Source of the DNA: Actinomycetota bacterium
Lineage (GTDB): Bacteria > Actinomycetota > Actinomycetes > Actinomycetales > Microbacteriaceae
Assembly: GCA_947450345.1 (NCBI GenBank)
Contig: CANFVD010000003.1
Location: 1 to 62,337 of the forward strand
Length of the DNA stretch: 62,337 nt
Direction: 5' to 3'
The notes beneath the pieces are model-generated. The model did not search any database, was not told the origin of the DNA, and worked only from the letters and a program-made list of their open reading frames with translations. Below, piece after piece: positions 25,676 to 35,685 of this stretch. The translations under genes were made by a program, and so were the position numbers. Every line of letters starts with the position of its first letter. Positions within the stretch are counted from its first letter, which is position 1.

Positions 25676-27157
25676 ATGACTTTTATTGACTTGGGTATTG
25701 AGCCCGACATTGCACAGGCACTGACCGACAAGGGCATTACCGAGCCCTTTCCGATTCAGGAGCAGACCATTCCTTTGGCCCTCAGCGGTCAAGACATCAT
25801 TGGCCAGGCCAAAACGGGTACCGGAAAGACCTTTGGGTTCGGCCTCCCGATCATCCAACGGCTGGGCATTGCTCCCGAGCCGGGCGTCAAGGTTCTCGTT
25901 GTCGTTCCCACCCGCGAACTCTGCGTTCAGGTCACCGAAGACCTCGAGCTGGCAGCGTCAAACCGGGCCACCACTGTTGTCTCCATCTACGGTGGCAAGG
26001 CTTACGAAGGCCAGATTGAGCAGCTCAAGGCGGGTGCCCAGATTGTCGTGGGAACTCCCGGACGCTTGATCGACCTCGCCGGACAGGGACTCCTGAGTCT
26101 CGGCAACGTCACTGAGGTCGTTCTCGACGAGGCCGACAAGATGCTCGACCTCGGGTTCCTCGCGGACATCGAGAAGATCTTCTCGCGACTGCCCGAGGTG
26201 CGCCACACCATGCTGTTCTCGGCCACCATGCCCGGCCCCATCGTCACGCTGGCCCGGCGCTTCATGTCGAAGCCCATCCACATTCGTGCCACCGACCCCG
26301 ACGAGGGCCTGACACAGGCCAACATCGAGCACATCGTGTACCGCGCCCACGCGCTCGACAAAGACGAAGTGATTGCGCGCATCCTGCAGGCAGAGGGCCG
26401 AGGCAAGACCGTCATCTTCACGCGCACCAAGCGCGCAGCCGCCCGACTGGTCGAAGAGCTGGCCGATCGCGGATTCCCGGCAGCAGCCGTGCACGGCGAC
26501 ATGAGCCAAGAGGCGCGCGAGAAATCGATGGCGTCGTTCAAGGCCGGCAAGAAAGAAATCCTCATCGCCACCGACGTGGCGGCCCGCGGCATCGATGTCG
26601 ATGACGTCACGCACGTGATCAACCACACCATCCCCGAAGACGACAAGGCGTACCTGCATCGCGTGGGCCGCACCGGTCGCGCCGGCAAGACGGGCATCGC
26701 CGTGACGTTCGTGGACTGGGACGACCTGCACAAGTGGGCGCTCATCAACCGCGCACTCGAGTTTGGCAAGCCTGAACCCCTCGAGACCTACTCCTCGTCG
26801 GAGCACCTGTACGCAGACCTCAACATTCCCGTCGGAGCCAAGGGTCGTCTCAAGTCGACGCCGGCCGCCAAGGGTGTCGAGCGCGGCACGTCAACCGGCA
26901 GTCGCAGCGGTAGCTCGCGTGACGGCGGTTCGCGCGACGGTCGTGGCGGATCACGCGGCGGCCAGACACGCTCGGGTCACGCCGCTGGCAGCGAGCGCCG
27001 GGTCAACAACCCGCCGCGACACGTCACTCCCGAGGGAACTCCCGAACAGGCCGGTGGCACGCACGACGGTGGCGGCAACGAACATCACGACGGCAACAAC
27101 CCGTCGCGCACACGCAGCCGCACGCGTCGCCGCGGACCGGGCCTCGCTTCGTCCTAG
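25676..27157 (+). CDS. DEAD-box RNA helicase
   Basis: AKTGTGKT, VVPTRELCVQ, VLDEADKMLDLGF, SATMP, HRVGRTGRAGKTG; low-complexity R/G/S tail. Confidence 0.95.
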   Translation: MTFIDLGIEPDIAQALTDKGITEPFPIQEQTIPLALSGQDIIGQAKTGTGKTFGFGLPIIQRLGIAPEPGVKVLVVVPTRELCVQVTEDLELAASNRATTVVSIYGGKAYEGQIEQLKAGAQIVVGTPGRLIDLAGQGLLSLGNVTEVVLDEADKMLDLGFLADIEKIFSRLPEVRHTMLFSATMPGPIVTLARRFMSKPIHIRATDPDEGLTQANIEHIVYRAHALDKDEVIARILQAEGRGKTVIFTRTKRAAARLVEELADRGFPAAAVHGDMSQEAREKSMASFKAGKKEILIATDVAARGIDVDDVTHVINHTIPEDDKAYLHRVGRTGRAGKTGIAVTFVDWDDLHKWALINRALEFGKPEPLETYSSSEHLYADLNIPVGAKGRLKSTPAAKGVERGTSTGSRSGSSRDGGSRDGRGGSRGGQTRSGHAAGSERRVNNPPRHVTPEGTPEQAGGTHDGGGNEHHDGNNPSRTRSRTRRRGPGLASS

Positions 27158-27175
27158 CGACTCACCCGGGCGCGC

Positions 27176-28069
27176 CTAAGCAGCGTCATTCGGAGCGTAG
27201 GTGGGCTCATTTCCTGTCGCCTGCTCAATGATGCGGGCAAGCATCTCGGGCTGGGTGGTGTTTTCGCCCGGGCGATTCTCTTTGCGCTCTCCGTGAAAGT
27301 CGCTCGATCCGGTAACGATGAGATCGTAATCTTGCGCGTACTCGTGCAGACGCGCGAGGCCAGCTGGGTTCTGAAGATTTTCCCGATGGTCAAGTTCGAA
27401 TCCCGCGAGACCGGCCTCAAGAAGCATCTCAAGATTCTTTTGCGGCATCACGCCGTCTGTGCGCCCCACGGGGTGCGCGATAATCGGCACTCCGCCGGCG
27501 CCACGCACGAGGCGGATGACATCCAAGATGTTCCCCTTTGCCGGCTTCGGCACGTGGTACTTACTGGATGAGCTGAGTATCTCGTCGAACGCGTCATCCA
27601 CGCTATTCACGTAGCCGTTCTTGACCAGCACCCCGGCCACGTGCGGGCGTTGAGGAGGAGCGCCCTTGGCCTCGGCAAGGACGTCATCAAACTCGATGTC
27701 GTAGTCGGCCTGCAGTCGCGCCACAACCTCGCGAATGCGCTCTTCGCTGCCGTCGGTGACGAGGCGCATGGCGTGGGCCAGCTGAGGCTCGAGCGGGTCA
27801 AAGAGATAGGCCAGCAGGTGCATGCCTCCCACCCCGGGTCCGCCGGTAGTCGAGAGTTCGGCGCCCGGAATGAACGTCATGCCCAATGCGAGACACTCGG
27901 CCTCCGCCTCGGCCCATCCGTCGACCATGTCGTGATCGGTGAGTGCCATGGTGCGCACCCCGTGAGCGTGGGCCTCGCGCACCACGGCCGCCGGGGAATC
28001 CGTGCCGTCCGACCTGTTGCTGTGCATGTGCAGGTCTATCGGGGATTGAGCACGAAAAAAGGACTCCAT
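27176..28069 (-). CDS. PHP domain phosphoesterase
   Basis: IDLHMHSNRSDGTDSPAAVVREAHAHGVRTMALTDHDMVDGW; ...SSDFHGE. Confidence 0.92.
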   Translation of the reverse strand: MESFFRAQSPIDLHMHSNRSDGTDSPAAVVREAHAHGVRTMALTDHDMVDGWAEAEAECLALGMTFIPGAELSTTGGPGVGGMHLLAYLFDPLEPQLAHAMRLVTDGSEERIREVVARLQADYDIEFDDVLAEAKGAPPQRPHVAGVLVKNGYVNSVDDAFDEILSSSSKYHVPKPAKGNILDVIRLVRGAGGVPIIAHPVGRTDGVMPQKNLEMLLEAGLAGFELDHRENLQNPAGLARLHEYAQDYDLIVTGSSDFHGERKENRPGENTTQPEMLARIIEQATGNEPTYAPNDAA

Positions 28070-28075
28070 AATGCC

Positions 28076-29098
28076 ATGCTAGTGACGATGTTTTCACGCT
28101 TGCTCGCCTTCGTGGTTTCGGTCGCCAGCATGGTCGTCGTGGTCGTGGCTTTTTGGCCGCAAGTTCTTGGCTGGCAGCGGTCGAGTCCGTGGTCGTTCAT
28201 GGTGGCTCCGCGAGGATTTGCCCTGGCCGTCGCCATCCTCGCCTTCATCGTCATATTTGTTCTGGGCAGGTTTGGCCGACCTCTCCGGCGCGTTCTCATG
28301 GCCGCCGGTTCGTGGCTTCTGGTGTTTGCCGTGGCCACGGGCGTGCTGCTGTTTTTCCGGGGGCTCGGCGCCCCCATGCCGGCGACGCCCGTCTCCGGCG
28401 ATAACGGAACCGTTCGCGTTCTGGAGTGGAACACCATGGGTGACGCCCCGGCGCCAGCGGCCATTGCCCAACTTGCCCTGGACTCAGGCGCTCAGGTTAT
28501 TGCCCTCCCCGAGACAACGCGCACGACGGCACAGGATGTCGAGAACATCATGGCGCTGGCCGGTGTGCCCATGCAGTCGTTCACCATTGCCTTTGACGAG
28601 GTCTATCGGGCACACTCGACGTCGCTCCTCATCGCCCGCAGTCTGGGCCCGTACGAGCTCGCCAACGGGAACGCCCAGACGTCCGTCTCCCCCACGGTCG
28701 TTGCCGTATCGACAGACGGCGGGCCCACCATTGTGGCCGCTCACGTAGTGGCCCCCTCGCAGGTGACCATGACCCAGTGGCGTGCCGACCTTGACGTCCT
28801 CGCCGACATCTGCCGTCTCCCCAACGTCATCCTCGCCGGCGACCTCAACGCCACGATTGACAACATGCAGGGGCTCGGCACGAAAAACCTTGGCAATTGT
28901 GTCGATGCGGCGCTGGAGACTCACGGCGCTGCGCTCGGCACCTGGCCCACGTGGTTGCCGACCCTGGGCGGTGCACCCCTCGACCACGTGATGGCCACGA
29001 CCGAATGGCAGATCACCGGATCAACCGTCATCACGAGCGTCGACGGCGCGGGAAGCGATCACCGACCCGTCCTGGCACAGATCACACGGTCCGGCTAA
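28076..29098 (+). CDS. Endonuclease/exonuclease/phosphatase family membrane protein
   Basis: TM helices then VLEWNTMGD...ALPET...ILAGDLNATIDN...DHVMA...GSDHRPVLAQI. Start chosen at 28076. Confidence 0.9.
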   Translation: MLVTMFSRLLAFVVSVASMVVVVVAFWPQVLGWQRSSPWSFMVAPRGFALAVAILAFIVIFVLGRFGRPLRRVLMAAGSWLLVFAVATGVLLFFRGLGAPMPATPVSGDNGTVRVLEWNTMGDAPAPAAIAQLALDSGAQVIALPETTRTTAQDVENIMALAGVPMQSFTIAFDEVYRAHSTSLLIARSLGPYELANGNAQTSVSPTVVAVSTDGGPTIVAAHVVAPSQVTMTQWRADLDVLADICRLPNVILAGDLNATIDNMQGLGTKNLGNCVDAALETHGAALGTWPTWLPTLGGAPLDHVMATTEWQITGSTVITSVDGAGSDHRPVLAQITRSG

Positions 29099-29149
29099 TC
29101 CCGGTCTGTCGTGGTGCGCATAGTCACGGCAGCGACGACCTGAAAGACT

Positions 29150-30595
29150 ATGGGCATGGCAGACAACGAGAACCGGTCGACGACGCCCGAGTCTGATGCG
29201 TTCCGCCAGCACATCAGTAGCGACTGGGCCGAGCGCATCGATCCGCCGGCCGTGCTGCGCGACGCTGCACGATCGGCCGCTCCCCGACGCACGCGCGTGT
29301 CCGCCGAGTACACCGGCTTTCGCCTCGTGATTCCCGCGGGAAATGCCAAGCAGCGCAGCAACGACACCGACTACCTGTTTCGAGCTCACTCGGATTTTGC
29401 CTACCTGACGGGCTGGGGCAGCGACACCGAACCCGATGCGGTGCTGGTGTTCGAACCGGCCGGGTCAACACACGCGTGCACAGTGTATTTTCGCGAACCC
29501 GCGGGTCGCGACCACGAAGAGTTTTATGCCAACGCGTCCATCGGAGAGTTCTGGGTGGGTCCGCGTCCCTCGGCGGCCACAGTGGCCGGTGAACTCGGCC
29601 TCGCCACGGCGCACATCGACACGCTCGCGGAGGCACTCACCACAAAGGTTCCCACGATCGTCATTCGGGAAGCCGATCCGGGTGTCACCGACCTCGTTGA
29701 CGGGCTCGATCGCACGCCGGAAGATGCCGAGCGCGATACCGAACTCGCGCGGGTGCTCTCCGAAATGCGGCTCATCAAAGACGATTACGAAATTGATCAG
29801 ATGCGCCGTGCCGTCACCGCCACCCACCTCGGTTTCTCCGACATCGCGCGCGTGCTGCCGGCCATCGGCGGTCAGGTGCGGGGTGAGCGCATCATCGAGG
29901 GCGCCTTCGCCACGCGCGCCCGCCTCGAGGGCAACGGCCTGGGCTACAACACCATCGCCGCATCCGGCACACACGCCTGCATTCTGCACTGGGAACGCAA
30001 CGATGGTTCGGTGGGAGTGGACGATTTGGTTCTCATCGACGCGGGCGTTGAGCTCGAGAGCTACTACACCGCGGACATCACACGCACGCTTCCCGTGTCG
30101 GGGCGATTTAGCCCCGCGCAACGCCAGGTCTACGAAGCGGTCCTCGAGGCGGCCGACGCCGCGTTTGCCATCGTCCGACCGGGCATCACGTTCAGCGAGG
30201 TTCACCAGACGGCCATGGCGGTGATTGCGCGCAAGACCGCCGAGTGGGGACTGCTTCCCGTCTCGGCAGAGGAGGCACTGGCTCCCGAAAACCAGCACCA
30301 CCGCCGCTACATGGTGCACGGGACGAGTCACCACTTGGGTCTTGACGTGCACGATTGCGCACACGCGCGTCGCACCATGTACCAGGACGGCGTGGTCACC
30401 GCGGGAATGGTGTTCACCATCGAGCCCGGTCTGTACTTTCAGCCGGATGACCTCACAGTGCCCGAGGAACTCCGCGGCATCGGCGTACGAATCGAAGATG
30501 ACATCCTGGTCACCGCGACGGGCGCCGAAAACCTGTCCGCGGGAATCCCCCGCACTGTGGCCGAAGTTGAGGCGTGGATTAAGCCCACGCGGTAA
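29150..30595 (+). CDS. Xaa-Pro aminopeptidase (aminopeptidase P family)
   Basis: HACILHWERNDG, LIDAGVELESYYTADITRTLPVSG, GTSHHLGLDVHD, GMVFTIEPGLYF metal-site motifs. Confidence 0.95.
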   Translation: MGMADNENRSTTPESDAFRQHISSDWAERIDPPAVLRDAARSAAPRRTRVSAEYTGFRLVIPAGNAKQRSNDTDYLFRAHSDFAYLTGWGSDTEPDAVLVFEPAGSTHACTVYFREPAGRDHEEFYANASIGEFWVGPRPSAATVAGELGLATAHIDTLAEALTTKVPTIVIREADPGVTDLVDGLDRTPEDAERDTELARVLSEMRLIKDDYEIDQMRRAVTATHLGFSDIARVLPAIGGQVRGERIIEGAFATRARLEGNGLGYNTIAASGTHACILHWERNDGSVGVDDLVLIDAGVELESYYTADITRTLPVSGRFSPAQRQVYEAVLEAADAAFAIVRPGITFSEVHQTAMAVIARKTAEWGLLPVSAEEALAPENQHHRRYMVHGTSHHLGLDVHDCAHARRTMYQDGVVTAGMVFTIEPGLYFQPDDLTVPEELRGIGVRIEDDILVTATGAENLSAGIPRTVAEVEAWIKPTR

Positions 30596-30604
30596 GTTGG
30601 TCTC

Positions 30605-31939
30605 ATGACCTCGGCGCGCGTATTCGTGGCCCGATTGGCGGGCTGCAACGTCTTTGACCCCGTGGGTGACCGCGTGGGTCGCGTTCGCGATGCCATTGTG
30701 GTGTACCGCGCGACGGCTGCGCCCCGCGTTGTCGGTCTCATGGTGGAGATTCCCGGCAAGCGTCGCGTGTTTGTCTCCATCGGTCGCGTGGCCTCCATTA
30801 CCAACGGACAGGTCATCACGTCCGGCCTGATCAACGTGCGACGGTTCGAACAGCGTGGTGGTGAGGTGCGCCTGATCACCGAGCTCCTCGGCCGCAAGGT
30901 GAGCTTCAACGACGGCTCCGGAGCCGGAACCATCGAAGACATCGCCATCACCGAGACCGCTGCTGGCGACTGGAACGTCTCCCAGGTGTTTGTTCGACGA
31001 CCGCGTGCCGGTGGCTCACCGTTCTCCAAGGGACCCACCACTCTGGTTGAGTGGTCGCAGATTGCGGAAATGGCGCCCGACGGAGAAAGCCAGTCGGCCG
31101 AGCAGCTCATCGCCGCCTACTCGGAACTGCGTCCCGCGGACCTTGCCACTACCCTTCTCGACCTGCCTCAGGAGCGCATGATCGAGGTGGCGGAAGAACT
31201 GCCGGATGACCGCCTCGCGGACGTGCTCGAAGAGATGGACGAGAGCGATCAGGTCGACATCATCACGCAGCTCGACGATGAGCGAGCCGCCGACGTCCTC
31301 GAAGAGATGGAACCCGACGACGCCGCCGACCTGATTGCCGAGCTCCCCCAGGCTCGCGGTGAGGCACTGCTCGATCTGATGGAGCCCGACGACGCCGACG
31401 ACGTGCGTCTGTTGTTGAGCTTTGGCCCAGACACGGCGGGCGGTTTGATGACCACTGATCCCATCATCCTGTCGGCTGAGGCAACCGTGGCCGAGGGACT
31501 GGCCATGATTCGCCGGCACGAGACCCACCCCGCGCTCGCAGCGGCCGTGTGCATCACGCTTCCGCCGTACGAGTCCCCCACCGGACGCCTGCTCGGCGTG
31601 GTGCACTTCCAGCGCATGCTGCGCTACCCCCCACACGAGCGCCTGGGCGGCCTCATCGACGAGAGCACCGAGCCCGTCAACGTGGGCACCAGTGCCGCCG
31701 AAGTGTCGCGCATCCTGGCCAGTTACAACCTGGTCTCGGTCCCCGTGGTCGACGATGCGGGCCGGCTCGTGGGCGTGGTCACCATCGATGACGTGCTCGA
31801 CTACATCCTGCCCGACGATTGGCGCAGTCACGACGACGACGCCAGCACGCCCAAGCGACGCAAGACGCGCACGCGATCCAAGGCGCCCGTGACCGCATCC
31901 ACCAATTCCAAGCCCACCACCCGCAAGAGGAAGGAGTAA
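30605..31939 (+). CDS. MgtE-N / CBS domain protein with N-terminal PRC-barrel-like region
   Basis: ADVLEEMEPDDAADLIAELP repeats and CBS pair ending GVVTIDDVLDYILPDDW; no MgtE transmembrane channel. Confidence 0.9.
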   Translation: MTSARVFVARLAGCNVFDPVGDRVGRVRDAIVVYRATAAPRVVGLMVEIPGKRRVFVSIGRVASITNGQVITSGLINVRRFEQRGGEVRLITELLGRKVSFNDGSGAGTIEDIAITETAAGDWNVSQVFVRRPRAGGSPFSKGPTTLVEWSQIAEMAPDGESQSAEQLIAAYSELRPADLATTLLDLPQERMIEVAEELPDDRLADVLEEMDESDQVDIITQLDDERAADVLEEMEPDDAADLIAELPQARGEALLDLMEPDDADDVRLLLSFGPDTAGGLMTTDPIILSAEATVAEGLAMIRRHETHPALAAAVCITLPPYESPTGRLLGVVHFQRMLRYPPHERLGGLIDESTEPVNVGTSAAEVSRILASYNLVSVPVVDDAGRLVGVVTIDDVLDYILPDDWRSHDDDASTPKRRKTRTRSKAPVTASTNSKPTTRKRKE

Positions 31940-31941
31940 TC

Positions 31942-32517
31942 GTGGCACGCAGCACCAACGACGTCGACGACTACTTCGACTCCCCCAAAGGCATGGGCCC
32001 CCGCCTGATTCGCCCCACCCGCTCGCGCGACCGCTTCGGCCGATCCACGGAGTCGATTGCGCGCGCCATGGGCACGCCCTGGTTCCTACTGGGGCTCACC
32101 GTGTTCTGTATCGTCTGGATTACGTTCAACGCGTTTGCCCCCGAGGCCTGGCGTTTTGACTCGGCAGCGATTGGCTTCACCGCACTCACTCTGCTGTTGT
32201 CGCTTCAGGCGTCGTACGCGGCACCCATGATCCTGCTGGCACAGAACCGCCAGGATGACCGCGACCGCGTTCAGTTTGAGCAGGATCGCGTGCGCGCCGA
32301 GCGCAATCTGGCCGACACCGAGTACCTCGCCCGCGAGGTCGTGGCCCTTCGGCTCGCCATGAAGGATCTGGCAACGAAGGACTTCATTCGGCAAGAACTG
32401 CGCGAACTGCTCGCCGAACTCGAGACCGAGCGTGCGGCGAAGCCCGCCTCCACATCGACCCGCTCTCCCGCGCGACCGGCACGCGCCTCTGTTGCGCGAG
32501 CACCTCGCACCAAGTGA
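31942..32517 (+). CDS. DUF1003 domain membrane protein
   Basis: MGTPWFLLGLTVFCIVWITFN...YAAPMILLAQNRQDDRDRVQFEQDR. Confidence 0.92.
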   Translation: MARSTNDVDDYFDSPKGMGPRLIRPTRSRDRFGRSTESIARAMGTPWFLLGLTVFCIVWITFNAFAPEAWRFDSAAIGFTALTLLLSLQASYAAPMILLAQNRQDDRDRVQFEQDRVRAERNLADTEYLAREVVALRLAMKDLATKDFIRQELRELLAELETERAAKPASTSTRSPARPARASVARAPRTK

Positions 32518-33650
32518 CCGCATCCTCGCCGGCGTCGGCAGAGAGCGTTCGCGCGCAGGTGGGCGCCATTCTCGACCCAGAGATTCGTCGTCCGCTGGCC
32601 GACCTCGGCATGATCGGCGAGGTCTCGGTTGACGGCGACGCGGCCCGCGTGAACGTTCGACTCACCATCGCCGGGTGTCCCGCGGCACGAGAGATCGAGT
32701 CGGCCGTCCGTGACGCCGCACTGGCGGTTCCCGGGATTACCGACGCCACGGTCGACGTGACCGTGATGACGACCGAGGAGCGCGGTGAGCTGATGGCTCG
32801 ACTGCGACCGGGTGGCACAACCATGGCCTTTGGTCCGGAGTCGGGCACGCGCGTGATTGCGGTGACCAGCGGCAAGGGCGGCGTGGGAAAGTCGAGCGTG
32901 ACCGTGAACCTTGCCGTCGCCTGTGCGCAGCGGGGACTTCGCGTGGGCATCCTCGATGCCGACGTTTACGGGTACTCCATCCCCGCGCTGATGGGTCTCG
33001 CGCCCGAGGGCATCCCCGTTCGCCCCACCCGACTCGACGACGCCATCGTGCCGCCGGTGGCGCACGACGTCAAAGTGATCTCCATCGGCATGTTCGTCGA
33101 CGACACCGATGTAGCGGTGGCCTGGCGCGGGCCCATGCTGCAGCGCACGGTCTCGCAGTTCCTCACCGACGTGTATTTTGGCGACCTCGACGTTCTGCTC
33201 ATCGACCTTCCGCCCGGCACGGGCGATGTGGCCATCACGGTCGGACAGATGCTCCCCCACTCCGACGTGCTCATTGTGACCACACCACAGCCCTATGCCG
33301 CCGGCGTGGCCATTCGCGCGGGCGGACTCGCGGCTCAGACGGGTCAGCGCGTGATTGGTGTCGTGGAGAACATGAGCGCGGGCGTGCAGGCCGACGGCAC
33401 GACACTCGACGTCTTCGGATCGGGGGGAGCCGCGGCGGTCGTGGCCGGTCTTGCCCGACAGTCGGTCGCCACCGAGGTGCTCGGTCACGTCCCCCTCAGT
33501 CCGCTCATGGCTCAGGCGGCAGACGCGGGCACACCCCTCGTGGCCTCACACCCCGATGATGCGGCAGCGCAGGAGCTCACCCGCATCGCCGACGCTCTAC
33601 TCAAACTCACGGCGCGCAAAGACCGCGGCGTTCCGCTGGCTCCTCGCTAA
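32514..33650 (+). CDS. Mrp/ApbC Fe-S cluster carrier P-loop ATPase
   Basis: SGKGGVGKSSVTVNLA, LDADVYGYSIPALMG, LIDLPPGTGDVAITV; N-terminal MIP18-like domain. Confidence 0.93.
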   Translation: MTASSPASAESVRAQVGAILDPEIRRPLADLGMIGEVSVDGDAARVNVRLTIAGCPAAREIESAVRDAALAVPGITDATVDVTVMTTEERGELMARLRPGGTTMAFGPESGTRVIAVTSGKGGVGKSSVTVNLAVACAQRGLRVGILDADVYGYSIPALMGLAPEGIPVRPTRLDDAIVPPVAHDVKVISIGMFVDDTDVAVAWRGPMLQRTVSQFLTDVYFGDLDVLLIDLPPGTGDVAITVGQMLPHSDVLIVTTPQPYAAGVAIRAGGLAAQTGQRVIGVVENMSAGVQADGTTLDVFGSGGAAAVVAGLARQSVATEVLGHVPLSPLMAQAADAGTPLVASHPDDAAAQELTRIADALLKLTARKDRGVPLAPR

Positions 33651-33665
33651 TCGGACGTTGCCGAG

Positions 33666-34271
33666 CTAAGCCAGTTGGCGGGCGTGGCGGCGCTGAGCAA
33701 CGAAGAGGGTAACCACAACCACGGCGGGCCACGTCGACTCGGCGTCGGCGGCAAGTCGTTCGACGAGACCGACGTAGCCCAGTGTCGGACTGCTCCACAC
33801 GCCGAGGAACCACAGGCACAGGGCTCCCAAAAAGACGGTGCCACCGACCGCGGCCCACGGGCGCACGATCCAGGGGTATGTGGCCCGCACGCGCATTCCG
33901 AGTACCGGCCAGACAGCGAGCAAGACGAAGCCGATCATGGCCGCAATGCGGTGGGGCACCGACGTTCCTTCGACCGTGGGAAGAGGAAAGAGACCCACGG
34001 TAAACGTGGCGGCACCTGCGAGTCCGAGGGCCACTCGACCGGGAATGCCAATGCCGGGCGTGAATGCCGCCGTGACCATATGACAGACGGCCGTGCACAA
34101 AAAGATCACCGTGACGAATAGGTGTGTTGGTGCCGTGAGCGCCGCCAGCTCGCTGATGGTTTGCGATATCGGTGAGAAACCGGGAAACATCTGTTCGCCC
34201 GCAATCGTTGCACCGATGAACAGGATTGGTGCGAGCAGCGACGAGATGAGGGCGGCCCGTCGAACGTACAT
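33666..34271 (-). CDS. DUF998-like membrane protein
   Basis: Multi-TM, 'GEQMFPGFSPISQTISELAA' typical of DUF998. Confidence 0.82.
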   Translation of the reverse strand: MYVRRAALISSLLAPILFIGATIAGEQMFPGFSPISQTISELAALTAPTHLFVTVIFLCTAVCHMVTAAFTPGIGIPGRVALGLAGAATFTVGLFPLPTVEGTSVPHRIAAMIGFVLLAVWPVLGMRVRATYPWIVRPWAAVGGTVFLGALCLWFLGVWSSPTLGYVGLVERLAADAESTWPAVVVVTLFVAQRRHARQLA

Positions 34272-34272
34272 G

Positions 34273-34638
34273 CTACGTGGCTTCCATATCGAACGGCGCT
34301 GATCCCGCCTTGGCGCGGGCCGGGCGCGGGCGCGCGGGTGAGGCGACCGGTGCCGCGACTGTTGCCGCTGCCGCGGGAGCTTGTGGTGTGTCTAACAGCG
34401 CATCGCGAATGATGCGTCGCGGGTCGTACTGGCGAGGATCGAGCGTACGCCAGTCGACATCGTCGAACTCGTCGCCCATCTCTTCGCGCATGCGCTCTTT
34501 GGCACCCGTCGCCATGTTGCGGATGCCCTTGACCAGGCGGGCAAGACCTGCGGCGTACTGGGGCAGACGTTCGGGGCCGAGCAGGAAAACGGCGAGAACG
34601 CCAATCACCAGCAACTTTTCGAAGGTCAGACCAAACAC
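34273..34638 (-). CDS. tatB: Sec-independent protein translocase TatB
   Basis: VFGLTFEKLLVIGVLAVFLLGPERLPQYAAGLARLVKGIRNMATGAKERMREEMG. GTG start at 34638; the longer ORF is read-through. Confidence 0.9.
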   Translation of the reverse strand: MFGLTFEKLLVIGVLAVFLLGPERLPQYAAGLARLVKGIRNMATGAKERMREEMGDEFDDVDWRTLDPRQYDPRRIIRDALLDTPQAPAAAATVAAPVASPARPRPARAKAGSAPFDMEAT

Positions 34639-34704
34639 GAGTACCAGATTACTCTTCGGGACTTGCCAGCGCGCTTCGGTAGGCTGAGGGCGACGGGAGG
34701 AATC

Positions 34705-35334
34705 GTGACCTTTAGCGAAATTGATGCACGCTACATCGCTGAGTTTGCCGACGAGACGCGAACACAGTTGACGGCCCGCTCCCTCGCCCACGAACACGGT
34801 GTCCCCGTCATTCCGCCGGCAACCGGTGCTCACTATGCCACCATTGCCGGCGCGACGAGCGCCCAGAACATCGTTGAGGTGGGCACTGCCTTTGGTGTCT
34901 CCGGTCTCTGGTTGTTGCGCGGGGCTCCCGGCGCAATCCTCACCTCGATTGACGACGGCTATGACCGACAGGAGCAGGCCAAGCCGCTCTTTGCCGAGGC
35001 GGGATTTGCCGCCAATCAGATTCGGCTGATCACCGGGCGTGCCAGCGATGTCTTGCCCCGGCTCAATGAAAACGCGTACGACGTTGTCGTGGTGGACGGT
35101 GACCCGGCCCACGTAGCGACGTACGTTGAACACGCGCTGCGTCTGGTTCGCGTGGGCGGGGTCGTGATGGTTCCCCACGTCCTGTGGAAGGGCGAAGTGT
35201 CAGACCCCACTAAGCGTGGAGCGATTCCCACAGCCTTCCGCAAGATGCTGCTGGACGTGCGCGACGGTACCGATCTCGTGTCCAGCATGTCTCCACTGGG
35301 CGACGGTCTTCTCACCGTCTCGAAACTCGCGTAA
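34705..35334 (+). CDS. O-methyltransferase (class I SAM-dependent)
   Basis: AQNIVEVGTAFGVSGLWLLRG, ...YDVVVVDGDPAHVATYVEHALRLVRVGGVVMV. GTG start at 34705. Confidence 0.9.
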   Translation: MTFSEIDARYIAEFADETRTQLTARSLAHEHGVPVIPPATGAHYATIAGATSAQNIVEVGTAFGVSGLWLLRGAPGAILTSIDDGYDRQEQAKPLFAEAGFAANQIRLITGRASDVLPRLNENAYDVVVVDGDPAHVATYVEHALRLVRVGGVVMVPHVLWKGEVSDPTKRGAIPTAFRKMLLDVRDGTDLVSSMSPLGDGLLTVSKLA

Positions 35335-35348
35335 CCAAGGACGAATGC

Positions 35349-35376
35349 GAAAAGCCCCGCAGAAGCGGGGCTTTTC
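35349..35376. terminator. Intrinsic terminator
   Basis: gaaaagccccgc-agaa-gcggggcttttc perfect inverted repeat. Confidence 0.88.
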
Positions 35377-35394
35377 TTCACTGAGGTAAACGCG

Positions 35395-35571
35395 CTAGGC
35401 CTTGGGCTTGATGACCTTGCCGAGGAGGTCGTGGAGCTCGGTGACCTCGTCGTCGTTCATGGAGACGGCCATGCGACCGCCACCCTCAAGAGGCACCCGG
35501 ACAACGATCAGACGACCCTCGCGGGTTGCCTCCATTGGTCCGTCACCGGTGCGTGGCTTTTGTGCCGCCAT
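35395..35571 (-). CDS. DUF3117 domain protein (58 aa)
   Basis: MAAQKPRTGDGPMEATREGRLIVVRVPLEGGGRMAVSMNDDEVTELHDLL is the DUF3117 signature. Confidence 0.93.
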   Translation of the reverse strand: MAAQKPRTGDGPMEATREGRLIVVRVPLEGGGRMAVSMNDDEVTELHDLLGKVIKPKA

Positions 35572-35685
35572 TCTGGCGCCCCTTTCATTGACTCCTTCTA
35601 TTATCCCAAATCTGAAGGGTCTCAATTACCACGGGGTTCCCAGAGCAGCCGCACGGAGGACGTGCCGGTGAGGCGACGGCGAGAC

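Noticed and set aside
30605-31939. MgtE-like gene as a truncated magnesium channel
   Set aside because: PRC-barrel + MgtE-N + CBS without TM domain is a standard actinobacterial architecture upstream of DUF1003 and Mrp.
34273-35178. 301-aa - strand ORF
   Set aside because: Only the 3' part (34273-34638) is real TatB; the rest is antisense read-through of the O-methyltransferase gene.
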